A stretch of DNA of 64,000 nt, taken from positions 10,988,683 through 11,052,682 of the forward strand of contig JASXTE010000002.1 in assembly GCA_030280995.1 (NCBI GenBank), read 5' to 3'. The DNA is from Hemileia vastatrix. Taxonomy: Eukaryota; Basidiomycota; Pucciniomycetes; Pucciniales; Zaghouaniaceae. The notes under the pieces were generated by a model. The model did not search any database and had not been told where the DNA came from. It worked only from the letters and a program-made list of their open reading frames with translations. This document shows, in pieces, positions 47,080 through 57,848 of the stretch (the first letter of the stretch is position 1; each line of letters starts with the position of its first letter). Made by a program: the position numbers and the translations under genes.

Positions 47080-48039
47080 TCAAATTTTCTCCTGTATTTT
47101 CTCCCAAACCAATTTCTTCATTTTTTCCAATACCACCCTTATTTCCTTCCTGCATTTCTCAAATACCTCCTCCTCTCCTACCGGTACAACTTCTCCAATC
47201 TCCAGTAATTCTTCTGCCACATCAAAGGAGGTGACATCGACAATCTTGTTGGACTCATCACTTAAATTTTTTATGAATCAAGCTCGTCGACCCTGCCGAA
47301 GTTTCTTTGACCATACCTGGTCAAGGGTTTCCTCCTTATCCTCCCTCAAATCAACCACCAGTTGACTTGCCTCAATTTGCAGCAATGGTGCAGCTTCCAA
47401 AATTGGAACTTCCGCGATGAAATCTGAATTCTAAAAAACATACAGTCATCAGTAACAAAATTTTGAGACAAGAAAAGGCAGACTTACTTCAAAAAACGGG
47501 TCAGGCTCTAAAAATGGCCTCGGGGTGAACCCTACTGTCACTTCCTCCTACTGTTTATCATCTTCGATTATCATCCGCCACTTCTTCTGAATCCGGTTTA
47601 AAATGGGAACTTCATCCTCATCCTCTTCGACCAGTTCTTCCACCTCCTCTTCCACCCCTTGTTTTCTACCTGTGGCCTGGGTTACCCAAGTTTCCATGGT
47701 ATTCTTGACCTCTTCCTCAACTTCTTCTACCAAATGATCATCCCCGACCGACACGTCCCAAATGTCTTTGACCACCTCTTTGGTCTTTGGGATTACCCAG
47801 TACTTATTCTTGGTATATCTTTGCTTGATGTCCTCATTTTTTGACAGAGCATCACATGTCACCCATCTCCAGCAGCAAAACTCGCATTTCTGGCAAGTAC
47901 CTCCTGTGGCCGTGCTTTCGACGCAAAAATACCCCATCAATTTGCAGGCCGTTCATGCTTGTGAATATTGCCATGTAACAATTCCACCATCCGCTTTGGG
48001 GTGTGGAGGCGTGGGAGTTGGAGTAGGGCAGTTTGACAT
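47080..48039 (-). pseudogene. RetC antisense gene: Cys-rich, acidic, one intron
   Basis: Antisense to gag-pol, with the ATG at 48039, 107 bp inside the 3' LTR. Exon 1 (48039-47488, 184 codons) starts MSNCPTPTPTPPHPKADGG and has CKLMGYFC, then TGGTCQKCEFCCWRWVTCDA (C-x2-C-x6-C from KCEFC), then strongly acidic sequence (EEEVEELVEEDEDEVP). A 57-nt intron (47487-47431) has donor GTAAGT, a branch-like ACTGATGAC and acceptor TTTTTTAG, phase 0. Exon 2 (47430-47080, 116 codons plus stop) has ILEAAPLLQIEASQLVVDLR and ends KLVWEKIQEKI. Three in-frame stops (two TGA where CGA is likely, one TAG where CAG is likely) mark decay. Function unknown; a nucleic-acid-binding or regulatory role is a guess from the Cys cluster and acidic tail. 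Confidence 0.72.
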
Positions 48040-48145
48040 AATACAAGAAAAAAAATAATAATTAATAAAATAAGGAGTCAGAGAAAGTAGTGTGGGAAGA
48101 ATGTGTCTCACGCTCAACAGAGCTCGTGTTTTATACCCGGTCATC

Positions 48146-48942
48146 TGTCACGCGCCACGTGACACTTGAGGCAAAAGCAGCTCATTAAATCAATAATATC
48201 AAGGTATAAATCCATGTTCCAAAGCACAGAAGCAATTCTACATAGCAACTGCCACTTTACTTTGTGTACTCACTATTCAACTGCGCTATTCTAAACTTTA
48301 AATCTAAATTAGTCAATCTCTCAATAGTGTGTTTAGTCTTTTCTTTGATAAGCGACACAGAGCGATAGTTAATGTAATATTCTGCTAAAAGGTTTATTAA
48401 GTATCTGTGGGTTATTAAAAGGGGTAGTGAGCATGGACGGGATGTTTAGTGAAGGATTAAATGGTTAACGGATGTTAGTGAGGAGGATCTGTGAGGATAT
48501 AAGGAGGTCTGTGGTGTGTGGAATGATGGATGGGTATGAGGTCAATGCAAGGAGGAGTAATGGATATAAAAGGGGTTGGATTTTGGTTCGATATTGCTTT
48601 AGAATTAAATTATAAAACGTATATATAGTTAATAGTGGTAAAGCTTTAGATTAAATCATTATTATTGCACATTTACTTATTTTTCTCTGTAATCATTTCT
48701 AAATCTTAAATCTTTGATTATTGAGTTTCCAACCCTTTGTGAGATCTTAAGAATATTAATATTATTTTAAATTATATTAGAATTCTTATCAAACATATCT
48801 CAAAGAAGTAGCTCTTCCTTCAAGTCATCTTCAAATCACTTCCACAAACATTTCCTCTGTGCTTCAAAGAAGTTTCTAAACTTCTCCCTCCATCTCACTT
48901 CCAGGAACACCCTCAAACTTGTGCCTAGATTGTCCGGTGACA
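48146..48942 (+). repeat. RetC 3' LTR
   Basis: 797 bp, begins TGTCACGCGCCACGTGACAC and ends CCGGTGACA. No polypurine tract is obvious before it (TACCCGGTCATC). Confidence 0.9.
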
Positions 48943-49400
48943 GGACTAAGTACAGAGTACTATTATAGTCAACCAAAAATCAACAAAATTAATAATAATA
49001 AAAATTAATTTAATAATTTAAATATTAATATTAAAATTTGTGACATTATTTTAGGACTAAGAGGTATTAACACTCTATAATAGTCAACTAGGAAAACAAA
49101 AAAAATATAATTTTTATTGAACACTTACACTCAGTGACTCAGCACTAGGCCACAATCACTGTTATTTCAGTAAAAAGTCTAATATAAGAGTTGATAGGAA
49201 CAAAGGTTGACTTAAGGTAGTGATCATTAAATCATCTATAAAGTATATAACTTTTAAATATATATAATGCTAATTATAAGAAACCCAGTTTCATTCATGG
49301 TCGCAGAAAAAGTTTCTTTTTGCGCAAGGTGGTCCGTGCGTTTTGTTGTTTGTCCAAAAGTTTGCCCCGTCGATTGTTGTTGTATGGGAAGGCCCCCAAT
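48943..49400 (-). other. RetC flank and leader of the 49401 LTR element
   Basis: AT-rich. Contains two copies of GGACTAAG followed within 25 bp by CTATTATAGTCAAC-like sequence (48943, 49054). The last ~140 bp, ending GGGAAGGCCCCCAAT at 49400, is leader with a primer site next to the LTR (ATTGGGGGCCTTCCC on the element strand), one base different from RetA. No gene. Confidence 0.5.
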
Positions 49401-50634
49401 TGTCGGCCGGTCTGTCTAGAAGGTAGGAAAGAAGAGGTTAGAAGGGAAAGAAAAAGAGGATAAAAGGAAATAAAAGAGGATAATAAGGAAGGAAAGGAGG
49501 ATGGGGCAATGAAGAAACTAATTGGATAGACAAATAAATGACAAGAATTTGAGTGTTTATATTTGTAAGTACTTTATTTTTTCTCTCTGCTCAACCATCA
49601 ACAAACTTACTATTAAAAGTCTTAAAACAACCTTTATAATTTTATTTAATATTTAAGGGGAGAAAAACGCCACACAAAAAATAATAAAATATAATGTAAT
49701 GTTTAAAATATAGTGAGTAAATAAGTGATGTGGGAAAAGGGGTTTTACCAAAGGCCTTTTTTTAGGCAATGGGACCTCTGAAGCGCTACAAATGAGTATA
49801 TACAAAATAGTAATAAGATAAAACAAGAAGATAAAAGAAAAGAATTGTAACATAGTAATTTAGAGAAAAATATGAAACAAATAATTAATTCCCAATTAAG
49901 AAAATAAATTTCCCGCCATAAATCCCCAAATCAGTTAACTAATATAATGAGTAACTAAATAACCCTGTGACATAAGAACTATGAGAAAAAAAAATTCAAA
50001 ACAGGTATTACAATGTGTTTTCAGGCTTTTTAAGCGAAACAAATAAAATGTTTTGACCCAACAAAGTATGTAATCAAATATAATTCAGTGTAAAGCAAAA
50101 ATTCATTAATTGTTTTAACTATGTAAGTAAATAACTAGTTTAAATGAAACAAATAATAATATTAATGATATTGATAATTTAAATTGAGAATTTGAATATT
50201 ATTTTATTAAATAAGTGTTTTAATTTATTTAATATTTCATCGACACAATTAAGGGTCAAAAAGCGCCACTAACTATGGATAATATTTTGTATGAAAAGGT
50301 TTGGTTACATATTTAAATTAAATAATTAATTTAATTACAATATAAGATAATTAAAAGGATGTAATTATATTATAAAAATTTAATTAATTATTTATTTATT
50401 AAATACATAAAAATGCATCACTTTATATGGAATATGATAATTAAATTGATTTATAACTAATTTATATGATAATTAAATTAATATAAAATTTATTTTAATT
50501 ATAAAAAAATATTTATATAATATATTATGAAATATAAATTTAATGTAAATACATAAAATGCAAATATTATGTCCTCTTTTAATTTCAATAAATTTGTATG
50601 TTTATTTACTGGGCTCCTGGAACAGCCTGGCTGA
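49401..50634 (-). repeat. LTR of the RetD family, 5' LTR with internal region lost
   Basis: Begins TGTCGGCCGGTCTGTCTAG and ends CAGCCTGGCTGA. It aligns along its length with the RetD LTR (60616-61881), for example AGGCCTTTTT..GG and CTCCTGGAACAGCCTGG. A primer site on its left shows it is a minus-strand 5' LTR, but only a stub of internal sequence remains. Its right end joins the truncated RetB2. Confidence 0.72.
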
Positions 50635-50840
50635 CAATTACAGTCCATTCACTCTCTCCAGCCACCTACACCACAAGGAACACAGTTCTTCCTCCAATCC
50701 CAACAAAAAACAAAAACACCAACATAATCTGGACCAACTTCCGGAGGCTTCTTCTTCCCCACAGTAACTATTGTAACTAAAAGAGCTTACTAAATGGAAA
50801 TAATAATAATAATTATCAATAATAAAAAATTTTCTTTTAC

Positions 50841-52905
50841 TTTTAATTTTAATTTTATTTTTATTTTTATTTTTATTTTTATTTTTATTTTTATTTTTAT
50901 TTTTATTTTTATTTTTATTTTTATTTTTATTTTTATTTTTATTTTTATTTTTATTTTTATTTTTATTTTTATTTTTATTTTTATTTTTATTTTTATTTTT
51001 ATTTTTATTTTTATTTTTATTTTTATTTTTATTTTTATTTTTATTTTTATTTTTATTTTTATTTTTATTTTTATTTTTATTTTTATTTTTATTTTTATTT
51101 TTATTTTTATTTTTATTTTTATTTTTATTTTTATTTTTATTTTTATTTTTATTTTTATTTTTATTTTTATTTTTATTTTTATTTTTATTTTTATTTTTAT
51201 TTTTATTTTTATTTTTATTTTTATTTTTATTTTTATTTTTATTTTTATTTTTATTTTTATTTTTATTTTTATTTTTATTTTTATTTTTATTTTTATTTTT
51301 ATTTTTATTTTTATTTATATTTATATTTTTATTTTTATTTTTATTTTTATTTTTATTTTTATTTTTATTTTTATTTTTATTTTTATTTTTATTTTTATTT
51401 TTATTTTTATTTTTATTTTTATTTTTATTTTTATTTTTATTTTTATTTTTATTTTTATTTTTATTTTTATTTTTATTTTTATTTTTATTTTTATTTTTAT
51501 TTTTATTTTTATTTTTATTTTTATTTTTATTTTTATTTTTATTTTTATTTTTATTTTTATTTTTATTTTTATTTTTATTTTTATTTTTATTTTTATTTTT
51601 ATTTTTATTTTTATTTTTATTTTTATTTTTATTTTTATTTTTATTTTTATTTTTATTTTTATTTTTATTTTTATTTTTATTTTTATTTTTATTTTTATTT
51701 TTATTTTTATTTTTATTTTTATTTTTATTTTTATTTTTATTTTTATTTTTATTTTTATTTTTATTTTTATTTTTATTTTTATTTTTATTTTTATTTTTAT
51801 TTTTATTTTTATTTTTATTTTTATTTTTATTTTTATTTTTATTTTTATTTTTATTTTTATTTTTATTTTTATTTTTATTTTTATTTTTATTTTTATTTTT
51901 ATTTTTATTTTTATTTTTATTTTTATTTTTATTTTTATTTTTATTTTTATTTTTATTTTTATTTTTATTTTTATTTTTATTTTTATTTTTATTTTTATTT
52001 TTATTTTTATTTTTATTTTTATTTTTATTTTTATTTTTATTTTTATTTTTATTTTTATTTTTATTTTTATTTTTATTTTTATTTTTATTTTTATTTTTAT
52101 TTTTATTTTTATTTTTATTTTTATTTTTATTTTTATTTTTATTTTTATTTTTATTTTTATTTTTATTTTTATTTTTATTTTTATTTTTATTTTTATTTTT
52201 ATTTTTATTTTTATTTTTATTTTTATTTTTATTTTTATTTTTATTTTTATTTTTATTTTTATTTTTATTTTTATTTTTATTTTTGTTTTTATTTTAATTT
52301 TAATTTTAATTTTTATTTTTATTTTTATTTTTATTTTTATTTTTATTTTTATTTTTATTTTTATTTTTATTTTTATTTTTATTTTTATTTTTATTTTTAT
52401 TTTTATTTTTATTTTTATTTTTATTTTTATTTTTATTTTTATTTTTATTTTTATTTTTATTTTTATTTTTATTTTTATTTTTATTTTTATTTTTATTTTT
52501 ATTTTTATTTTTATTTTTATTTTTATTTTTATTTTTATTTTTATTTTTATTTTTATTTTTATTTTTATTTTTATTTTTATTTTTATTTTTATTTTTATTT
52601 TTATTTTTATTTTTATTTTTATTTTTATTTTTATTTTTATTTTTATTTTTATTTTTATTTTTATTTTTATTTTTATTTTTATTTTTATTTTTATTTTTAT
52701 TTTTATTTTTATTTTTATTTTTATTTTTATTTTTATTTTTATTTTTATTTTTATTTTTATTTTTATTTTTATTTTTATTTTTATTTTTATTTTTATTTTT
52801 ATTTTTATTTTTATTTTTATTTTTATTTTTATTTTTATTTTTATTTTTATTTTTATTTTTATTTTTATTTTTATTTTTATTTTTTTATTTATTTTTATTT
52901 TTTTT
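50841..52905 (-). repeat. 2-kb (AAAAT)n array in RetB2
   Basis: About 410 units, TTTTA on the plus strand and AAAAT on the element strand. Only two short interruptions are visible (about 51313-51327 and 52284-52312). It is over five times the length of the array at the same place in RetB1. The 708-codon plus-strand open frame over it is an Ile-Phe repeat artefact. Confidence 0.95.
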
Positions 52906-53610
52906 GTAATTTTTTACTGATTATTACTTAAGCTACAATTGTACTAAAAAAACTTGAAAATAATTAAACAAAAGTGCCCAACAAAATATGAGAGCTGAGA
53001 ATTAAAAATGAAATGAATAATCATAAGATTAAATAAATAATAATTACAAATGGTATCCTTCAGTGAATTGATGAGCTGATCCCCTGATACCTTACCCACA
53101 TCCAAGTGCACCTTGATGTGGATATGCCGTTAACTAATTCTTGAATGAATTGAGATAGAAATAAATTAAGAAAAATTATATCAATAAAGATAAGATGAAA
53201 TCAATAGAAATTAAACTAAATAATAAAAAATGAGATTAATATACAAAACAAAAATATCATTTCCTGGAAAACTGATAAGAATTTCACACCAATGTTCGCC
53301 CACATCCATGTGACCCTGATGTGGTTACACCATATAATTTAATTTTGTGATTTTTTTCCCTTTTTACATCCTAATAACTCCCATAAAAAATTAAAAGAAA
53401 AAAAGAGAAATTAGAAAATAATCTAAGACTTCTATCTAACACAACCATAGACACAAAAATCTAAGAAAGAAAAAGAAATATTCTGGCTCCATAGAAATTC
53501 CAGTCCAAGGAAATGATCAATGGGTGGGCCCCCTCCAATAAGTAAAATTGATGGGAGAATACTAGTGATCCACCACCAATCCAAATATACCAAAGAATAC
53601 AGTCTCAATC
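52906..53610 (-). other. RetB2 non-coding spacer
   Basis: Matches RetB1 28403-29375 in reverse, without MITE E2. The single TCA target at 52996-52998 sits between sequences that flank E2 in RetB1. No gene. Confidence 0.7.
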
Positions 53611-54050
53611 CAGTTTAAAGTAATAGTGGACTTGAAACCTGAACAACTAAAACCTGAAGTAGGATTCAACTAGGAAAAAAAAATTACTTGAAGCAGACAT
53701 TATGGGGTAACTGTTCTGCATAGCAGCCAGCTCATCAGTTTCTCCCAAACTTTCTAAAATAAAATCTAGAAGCACCCCTGAGTTTTTCTAACACAAACAC
53801 AACATTCAACACAATAAAACAAAACCAATAAGTGTAAAGAGTCCAGCACTTGAAGACCAAAAAAAATTCCAATTTAAAGTCCTAGAGGACTAAAACCTGT
53901 GAAGAGAAACCAATACTAGGGATCAACCAAATTAAGAGAAGGGGTTGGAAACAGACAATCCTCAGTAACTGTTCTATAGAGCAGCCAGCCTATCAGTTAA
54001 CCCTACACTTTCCAAGATCGAATCTAGAAGCCCCACCTATGGGTACCTTT
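53611..54050 (-). repeat. Two 185-bp units in RetB2
   Basis: Reverse-strand copies at about 54050-53869 and 53790-53611 carry the same parts as RetB1: GGTACCC lead, GGGGTAACT/AGTTACCCC pair, and AGTCC..ACTTTAAACTGG end. So the tandem pair predates the split of the two copies. Confidence 0.65.
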
Positions 54051-54116
54051 CAAAAACAAAAAGTTCCCAACAAAAAAGATGCAAAGAATCACCAAAATCT
54101 AAAATTTAATGAATAG

Positions 54117-55930
54117 TACAGATTTTATCTTCATTTCAGAGTCAATCTTCTTCACTTCTAGTTCCTCTTGGGTGAAATCTCTTTACCTGTTCTGCAGCCA
54201 CTCATTTCTTCAAGACTGCACCATATAGCTCCTCTGTCACCGGACGACCTACGCACAAGGTCGAGGATGTTCCTGAAAGTGAGATGAGGGATTTAGAAAC
54301 TTCTTCGAAGAACAGAGGAATGATTCGAGGAAATGGTTCGAAGGTCACTCGAAGTAAGAGCTACAGGTTCGAGGTTTGTTTGAGAAAAATTATAGATTAG
54401 TTTCAAAGGTAATAGTAATTCTTAAAATTTCACGAAGGGTTGGAAACTCAATATTCAAAGATTTAGGATTTAGAAATGAATATTGAGAAAAATAAAAGAA
54501 AGATACAATAACAATGATTTTAACTTTAAAGATTTACCACTATTAATGTAAATACAATTTTATAATTTAATTCTAAGGAATATCGAACCAAATACCCGAC
54601 CCCTTTTATATCCTTTGTTCCTCCTCGCATTGACCTCCCTTCCATCACACCATTCCCATTCCATTGACAATTACTAACATACACTTAGACCCTCTTCGCT
54701 AAATATCCGTCCATGCTCAATTTACCCCTTTTTAATTAATTAACAAAACTTTAATGAAAACTACTGCTGTACTATTTCGTTGAACCTAGTGTTGTGCGTC
54801 GCTTATTGAAAAGGACTAAGGCACCCTATTGGGAGATTGACTAATTTATATTTAGAGTTTAGGCTAGCGCAGTTAAATAGTAAGTACACAAAGGAGAATC
54901 GCAGTTGCTATGGAGAATTGCTTTCTGCGCTTTGAGTATAGATTTAGGACTCGATATTATTGATTTAATGAGCTGATTTTGCCTCAAGTGTCACGTGGCG
55001 CGTGACATCCTCAAAAACATAAGAACCTCCAGACACCTGAGATCTGACTCTGTAAGGTTTATTCCATCTTTCAGAAAACATTTTTCCCACTGACTGTCAA
55101 AACATCTGTTATACACCAAAACCAAATAACCATATATCAAGGGATTCCTGAGTCTATGAGCCAACTTCTTGTCCCAACATCTGAATGATTGATTTCTTAT
55201 CTTCGTCATCCTGGAGTATGCCTTCTCTTTACCTTCTTCTCTACATTCCAACTTTTGCATCCTTCCACAGAGAAAATCTTATGTTGAGCACACACCATCC
55301 CAATCAATTCCAAGATAAAAGATAGCTTCAAAATCCACTGGTAGAGCAGTGCTTTTCCCAAAAATTAATTCATAAAGGGAATAGCCAGTTGTCATTTTCC
55401 CTGTGACCCTATCAGCAAATAACACCAAAGCTAAATAATTCCTCCATTTTTCAGCACTATCTCTACACATCTTCACCAAAGAATTCTTGATAACTTTATG
55501 GCCCCTTTCAACCATGCCTTCAGCTTCAGGATGATAAAGTGTCGCCACTCTAAATTTAGAACAAATACTTGCCACAGCTTCTTTAAATTCAGCTCCAAAC
55601 TCTGGCCCACCATGAACAGTAAACAACTTCATCAATCCATACCTAAACACCCATTCCTTCTTTAGAAACTCTGCTACATTTTTGGAAGTCAAATTAACCA
55701 GAGGCACTGTCTCAACCCAGCAAGACAAATTATTCCTAGAAAAAATCAAGTATTTATACCTACCCTCTTTAATATGGACAGCATCCAAACTTACTCATCC
55801 AAACACAGTTTATTCACCAGTATTACTGCCAAAATCTTTAGGTTTAAATTGACTTCTTCTTTGACATTTTTGACAAGATTGAACCCAACCCTGTACTTCT
55901 AACTTCATACCTGGTCACCAAAATCTATCT
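54117..55930 (-). pseudogene. RetB2 integrase, split by a solo LTR
   Basis: Reading on the minus strand: zinc site with CQKC (QGWVQSCQKCQRRSQFKP), then MDAVHIKEGRYKYLIFSRNN, core FTVHGGPEFGAEF, in which the second catalytic Asp is His, and MVERGHKVIKNSLVKMC. The GPY/F-like region continues to VSGGSY near 55030, where a solo RetC LTR is inserted at 54235-55007, and resumes as AAEQVKRF and RGTRSEED near 54150. Several stops precede the core. Inactive. Confidence 0.78.
54235..55007 (-). repeat. Solo LTR of the RetC family
   Basis: 773 bp, reads TGTCACCGGACGACC...GCGCGTGACA on the plus strand, the reverse of the RetC LTRs. A perfect TCCTC duplication flanks it (54230-54234, 55008-55012). No internal sequence remains, as after LTR-LTR recombination. 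Confidence 0.92.
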
Positions 55931-56439
55931 GATACTTTTCTATAAGTCTCCCCAAAGCCTCTATGACCCAGGTCTTCATGCAAAGACTTCAACACCAACT
56001 CTTGGCCCTTCTTCTAAGTCACCACTACTTGAGGATTTGGATGTATCCTCCTAATAAACCTCCTTCCTGACATATAGAAGCCAGGACTCTTCCTCTTGAT
56101 TGCCACCCAAATCATCATCACAACTATCTGGCCTCTTCAAGGGGAATAGATATTAAACCATAGTAGAATAAAACTCAGTCTGAAAGCAAGTCTCATCTTC
56201 AAAATCCAACAAAACAACATCCAAGGGTACAAACCTGTCATCAAAATCACAAGTGTACACATGAGCCACTTTTCCAGCCCAACTAGGAAACCAATCCTTA
56301 AATTTTGGTACATCATTTTTCTTTAACTGAATCTTAAGAGAATCCAGTCCACTAACAAAAACACCATTTTGTAATTTTGAGCCATCCAAAACAACAGCCC
56401 TATCTTCATCAACAAAAACATCCTGATTACCAGAAAAAA

Positions 56440-56562
56440 GATCAGAGCCAGCCAGTTTAACCTCTTGGGGGAGGAGGGAAAAATCATCCAGTTTAGCCTC
56501 ATGGGGGAGGAGAGAAAAATATTCCATTTTAGCCTCATGGGGGAGGAGAAAAAACCTTCCTG
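56440..56562 (-). repeat. In-frame 36-bp repeats in the RetB2 linker
   Basis: Three units of CTCATGGGGGAGGAG-type sequence encode repeated FSLLPHEAKLDD-like peptides before integrase. RetB1 has two units at 26280-26340. The copy number differs but the frame is kept. Confidence 0.75.
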
Positions 56563-56579
56563 ATCTTTACAAAATAATT

Positions 56580-57002
56580 CTTATCTTCTTTCTTCATTAT
56601 GTTCAGATTTATTTATTTATTTTGATTATCTTAAGTTATCTTGAAATTTTCTTTTCTTTTCTTGAGTTTTCTTCTGACCTAAAACATAACCAGACCAAAG
56701 GTTGAGAAAATTGATTCTGAAGAGCCGGCCACACAAAGAAAAATACAAATTAAGTAGTTTATCCTAATTTCGGAGGTTTTTTTTCTCTTGAAATCCCCAG
56801 GTTGAAACCAATAATTTTTGCCCTAGGGCTAAAAAAAGCTAAGCCCCTCATCAAATTCTGATATCCCATAATCAGACCTCCAAACAAAATCCCCATCCTT
56901 CTCCATACACTGATTTTACCATCAATTTCATTCCAAGTGTCCATCCACCCTATATATTTTGAAACAGAGAAATCTACAGCATCAATAATTTTATCCTCAT
57001 TT
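56580..57002 (-). pseudogene. RetB2 linker ORF and deletion junction
   Basis: A short frame (56759-56944) reads MDTWNEIDGKISVWRRMGIL then GLIMGYQNLMRGLAFFSPRA. From about 56700 to 56570 the sequence matches the RetB1 24040-24150 spacer, after which it jumps to the integrase linker. This marks the 2.1-kb loss of RT and RNase H. Confidence 0.55.
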
Positions 57003-57848
57003 CTAAAAAAACCCTTCTCCAGTTGAGGAAAGAAGCTGAGTGTCTACTGTCTCTAACTCCAAATAATCAATCAGAAAATTATTCTGAAATTTAAAAAAGT
57101 CCTCCAAAACAAGACCCAGAAGACTGAAAGAATCATCTTCCCCCAAACAGCCATCCTCTGATCTTGAGGGAACCAGCTTGGAATTATATTCCTCCAACAA
57201 ACATACATCCAGAACATAATCATTCTGAAGATCCAAACTTTCTATAGAGAGATTTTCACCATTTCTCCCATACTCTGAACTTGAAAGAAGAAACTGAGAA
57301 TCTTTTTCATGAGCCTTTAAATCATTAAGTTCAGAATTACTCTGAAAATCTAAAAGATCCTCCAGAATAGAGTCTTTAATGTCAATAATAACATCATCCT
57401 CCAAGAATTCATCTTCTGAACTTAAAGTAGCACCCAGAAAATAATCTTTCTCTAAAAGCAATAGATCAAACACAGACTCTTTCTGAAAATCAAAATATCT
57501 TAAAGAAACATCTTCATCCAAAAATCCATTATCTAAACATGAAGAGACCATATCATCATGATTATCCAATATTTCCTTCCCACAGAGCTCATCCACATTT
57601 GAAAAGATACACTAATCATCCAGTGTGTAAATATCCAAAACATCAAAAGAAGCATATTCTTGAGATCCATTGACATAATCTGTTAAAGAAATAAAAATTT
57701 CTGAAACATCACAAACATCCTCATCTCCCATAGTGGGTGATTCCAAAATTTCCACTGTAGCTGAATTTTCTGCCAATTCTTCCTGAACTTTTCCATCCAT
57801 TAATTTTTCATTTTCAGGGTTCCACCTCTTTAAAAACAAGGTTTTCAA
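57003..57848 (-). pseudogene. RetB2 acidic repeat ORF
   Basis: Two frames in the same register, 57848-57612 and 57596-57003, separated by one stop (TAG, near 57613), encode about 275 residues rich in Asp, Glu, Leu and Ser. A ~45-residue repeat recurs about four times with forms such as LEDFFKFQNNFLIDYLELE, ILEDLLDFQSNSELNDLKAH and SLDLQNDYVLDVCLLEEYNS, each followed by LLSSSEYGRNG or VPSRSEDGCLG. It follows gag where RetB1 has the zinc knuckle and protease. No domain is known to me; it may be an acidic scaffold or decoy for a partner protein. Confidence 0.6.

Larger units (their letters stand above)
40320..48942 (+). mobile_element. RetC: Ty3/gypsy chromodomain retrotransposon
   Basis: LTRs 40320-41127 and 48146-48942, each starting TGTCA and ending TGACA, flank gag, protease, RT-RNaseH, integrase and chromodomain in that order, then an (AAAAT)n array and an antisense gene. 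The flanking bases (CCTCC left, GGACT right) do not match, so no target duplication is visible. LTRs are about 93% identical by eye. Three catalytic positions are mutated, and many stops occur. A solo LTR of the same family lies at 54235-55007. Confidence 0.9.

Noticed and set aside
47762..48058. Plus-strand open frame over the RetC 3' region
   Set aside because: It is the shadow of the antisense gene, which has a better codon pattern, a start, an intron and a continuing second exon.
50794..52920. 708-codon open frame on the plus strand
   Set aside because: It is an Ile-Phe repeat translated from the TTTTA array. No real protein features.
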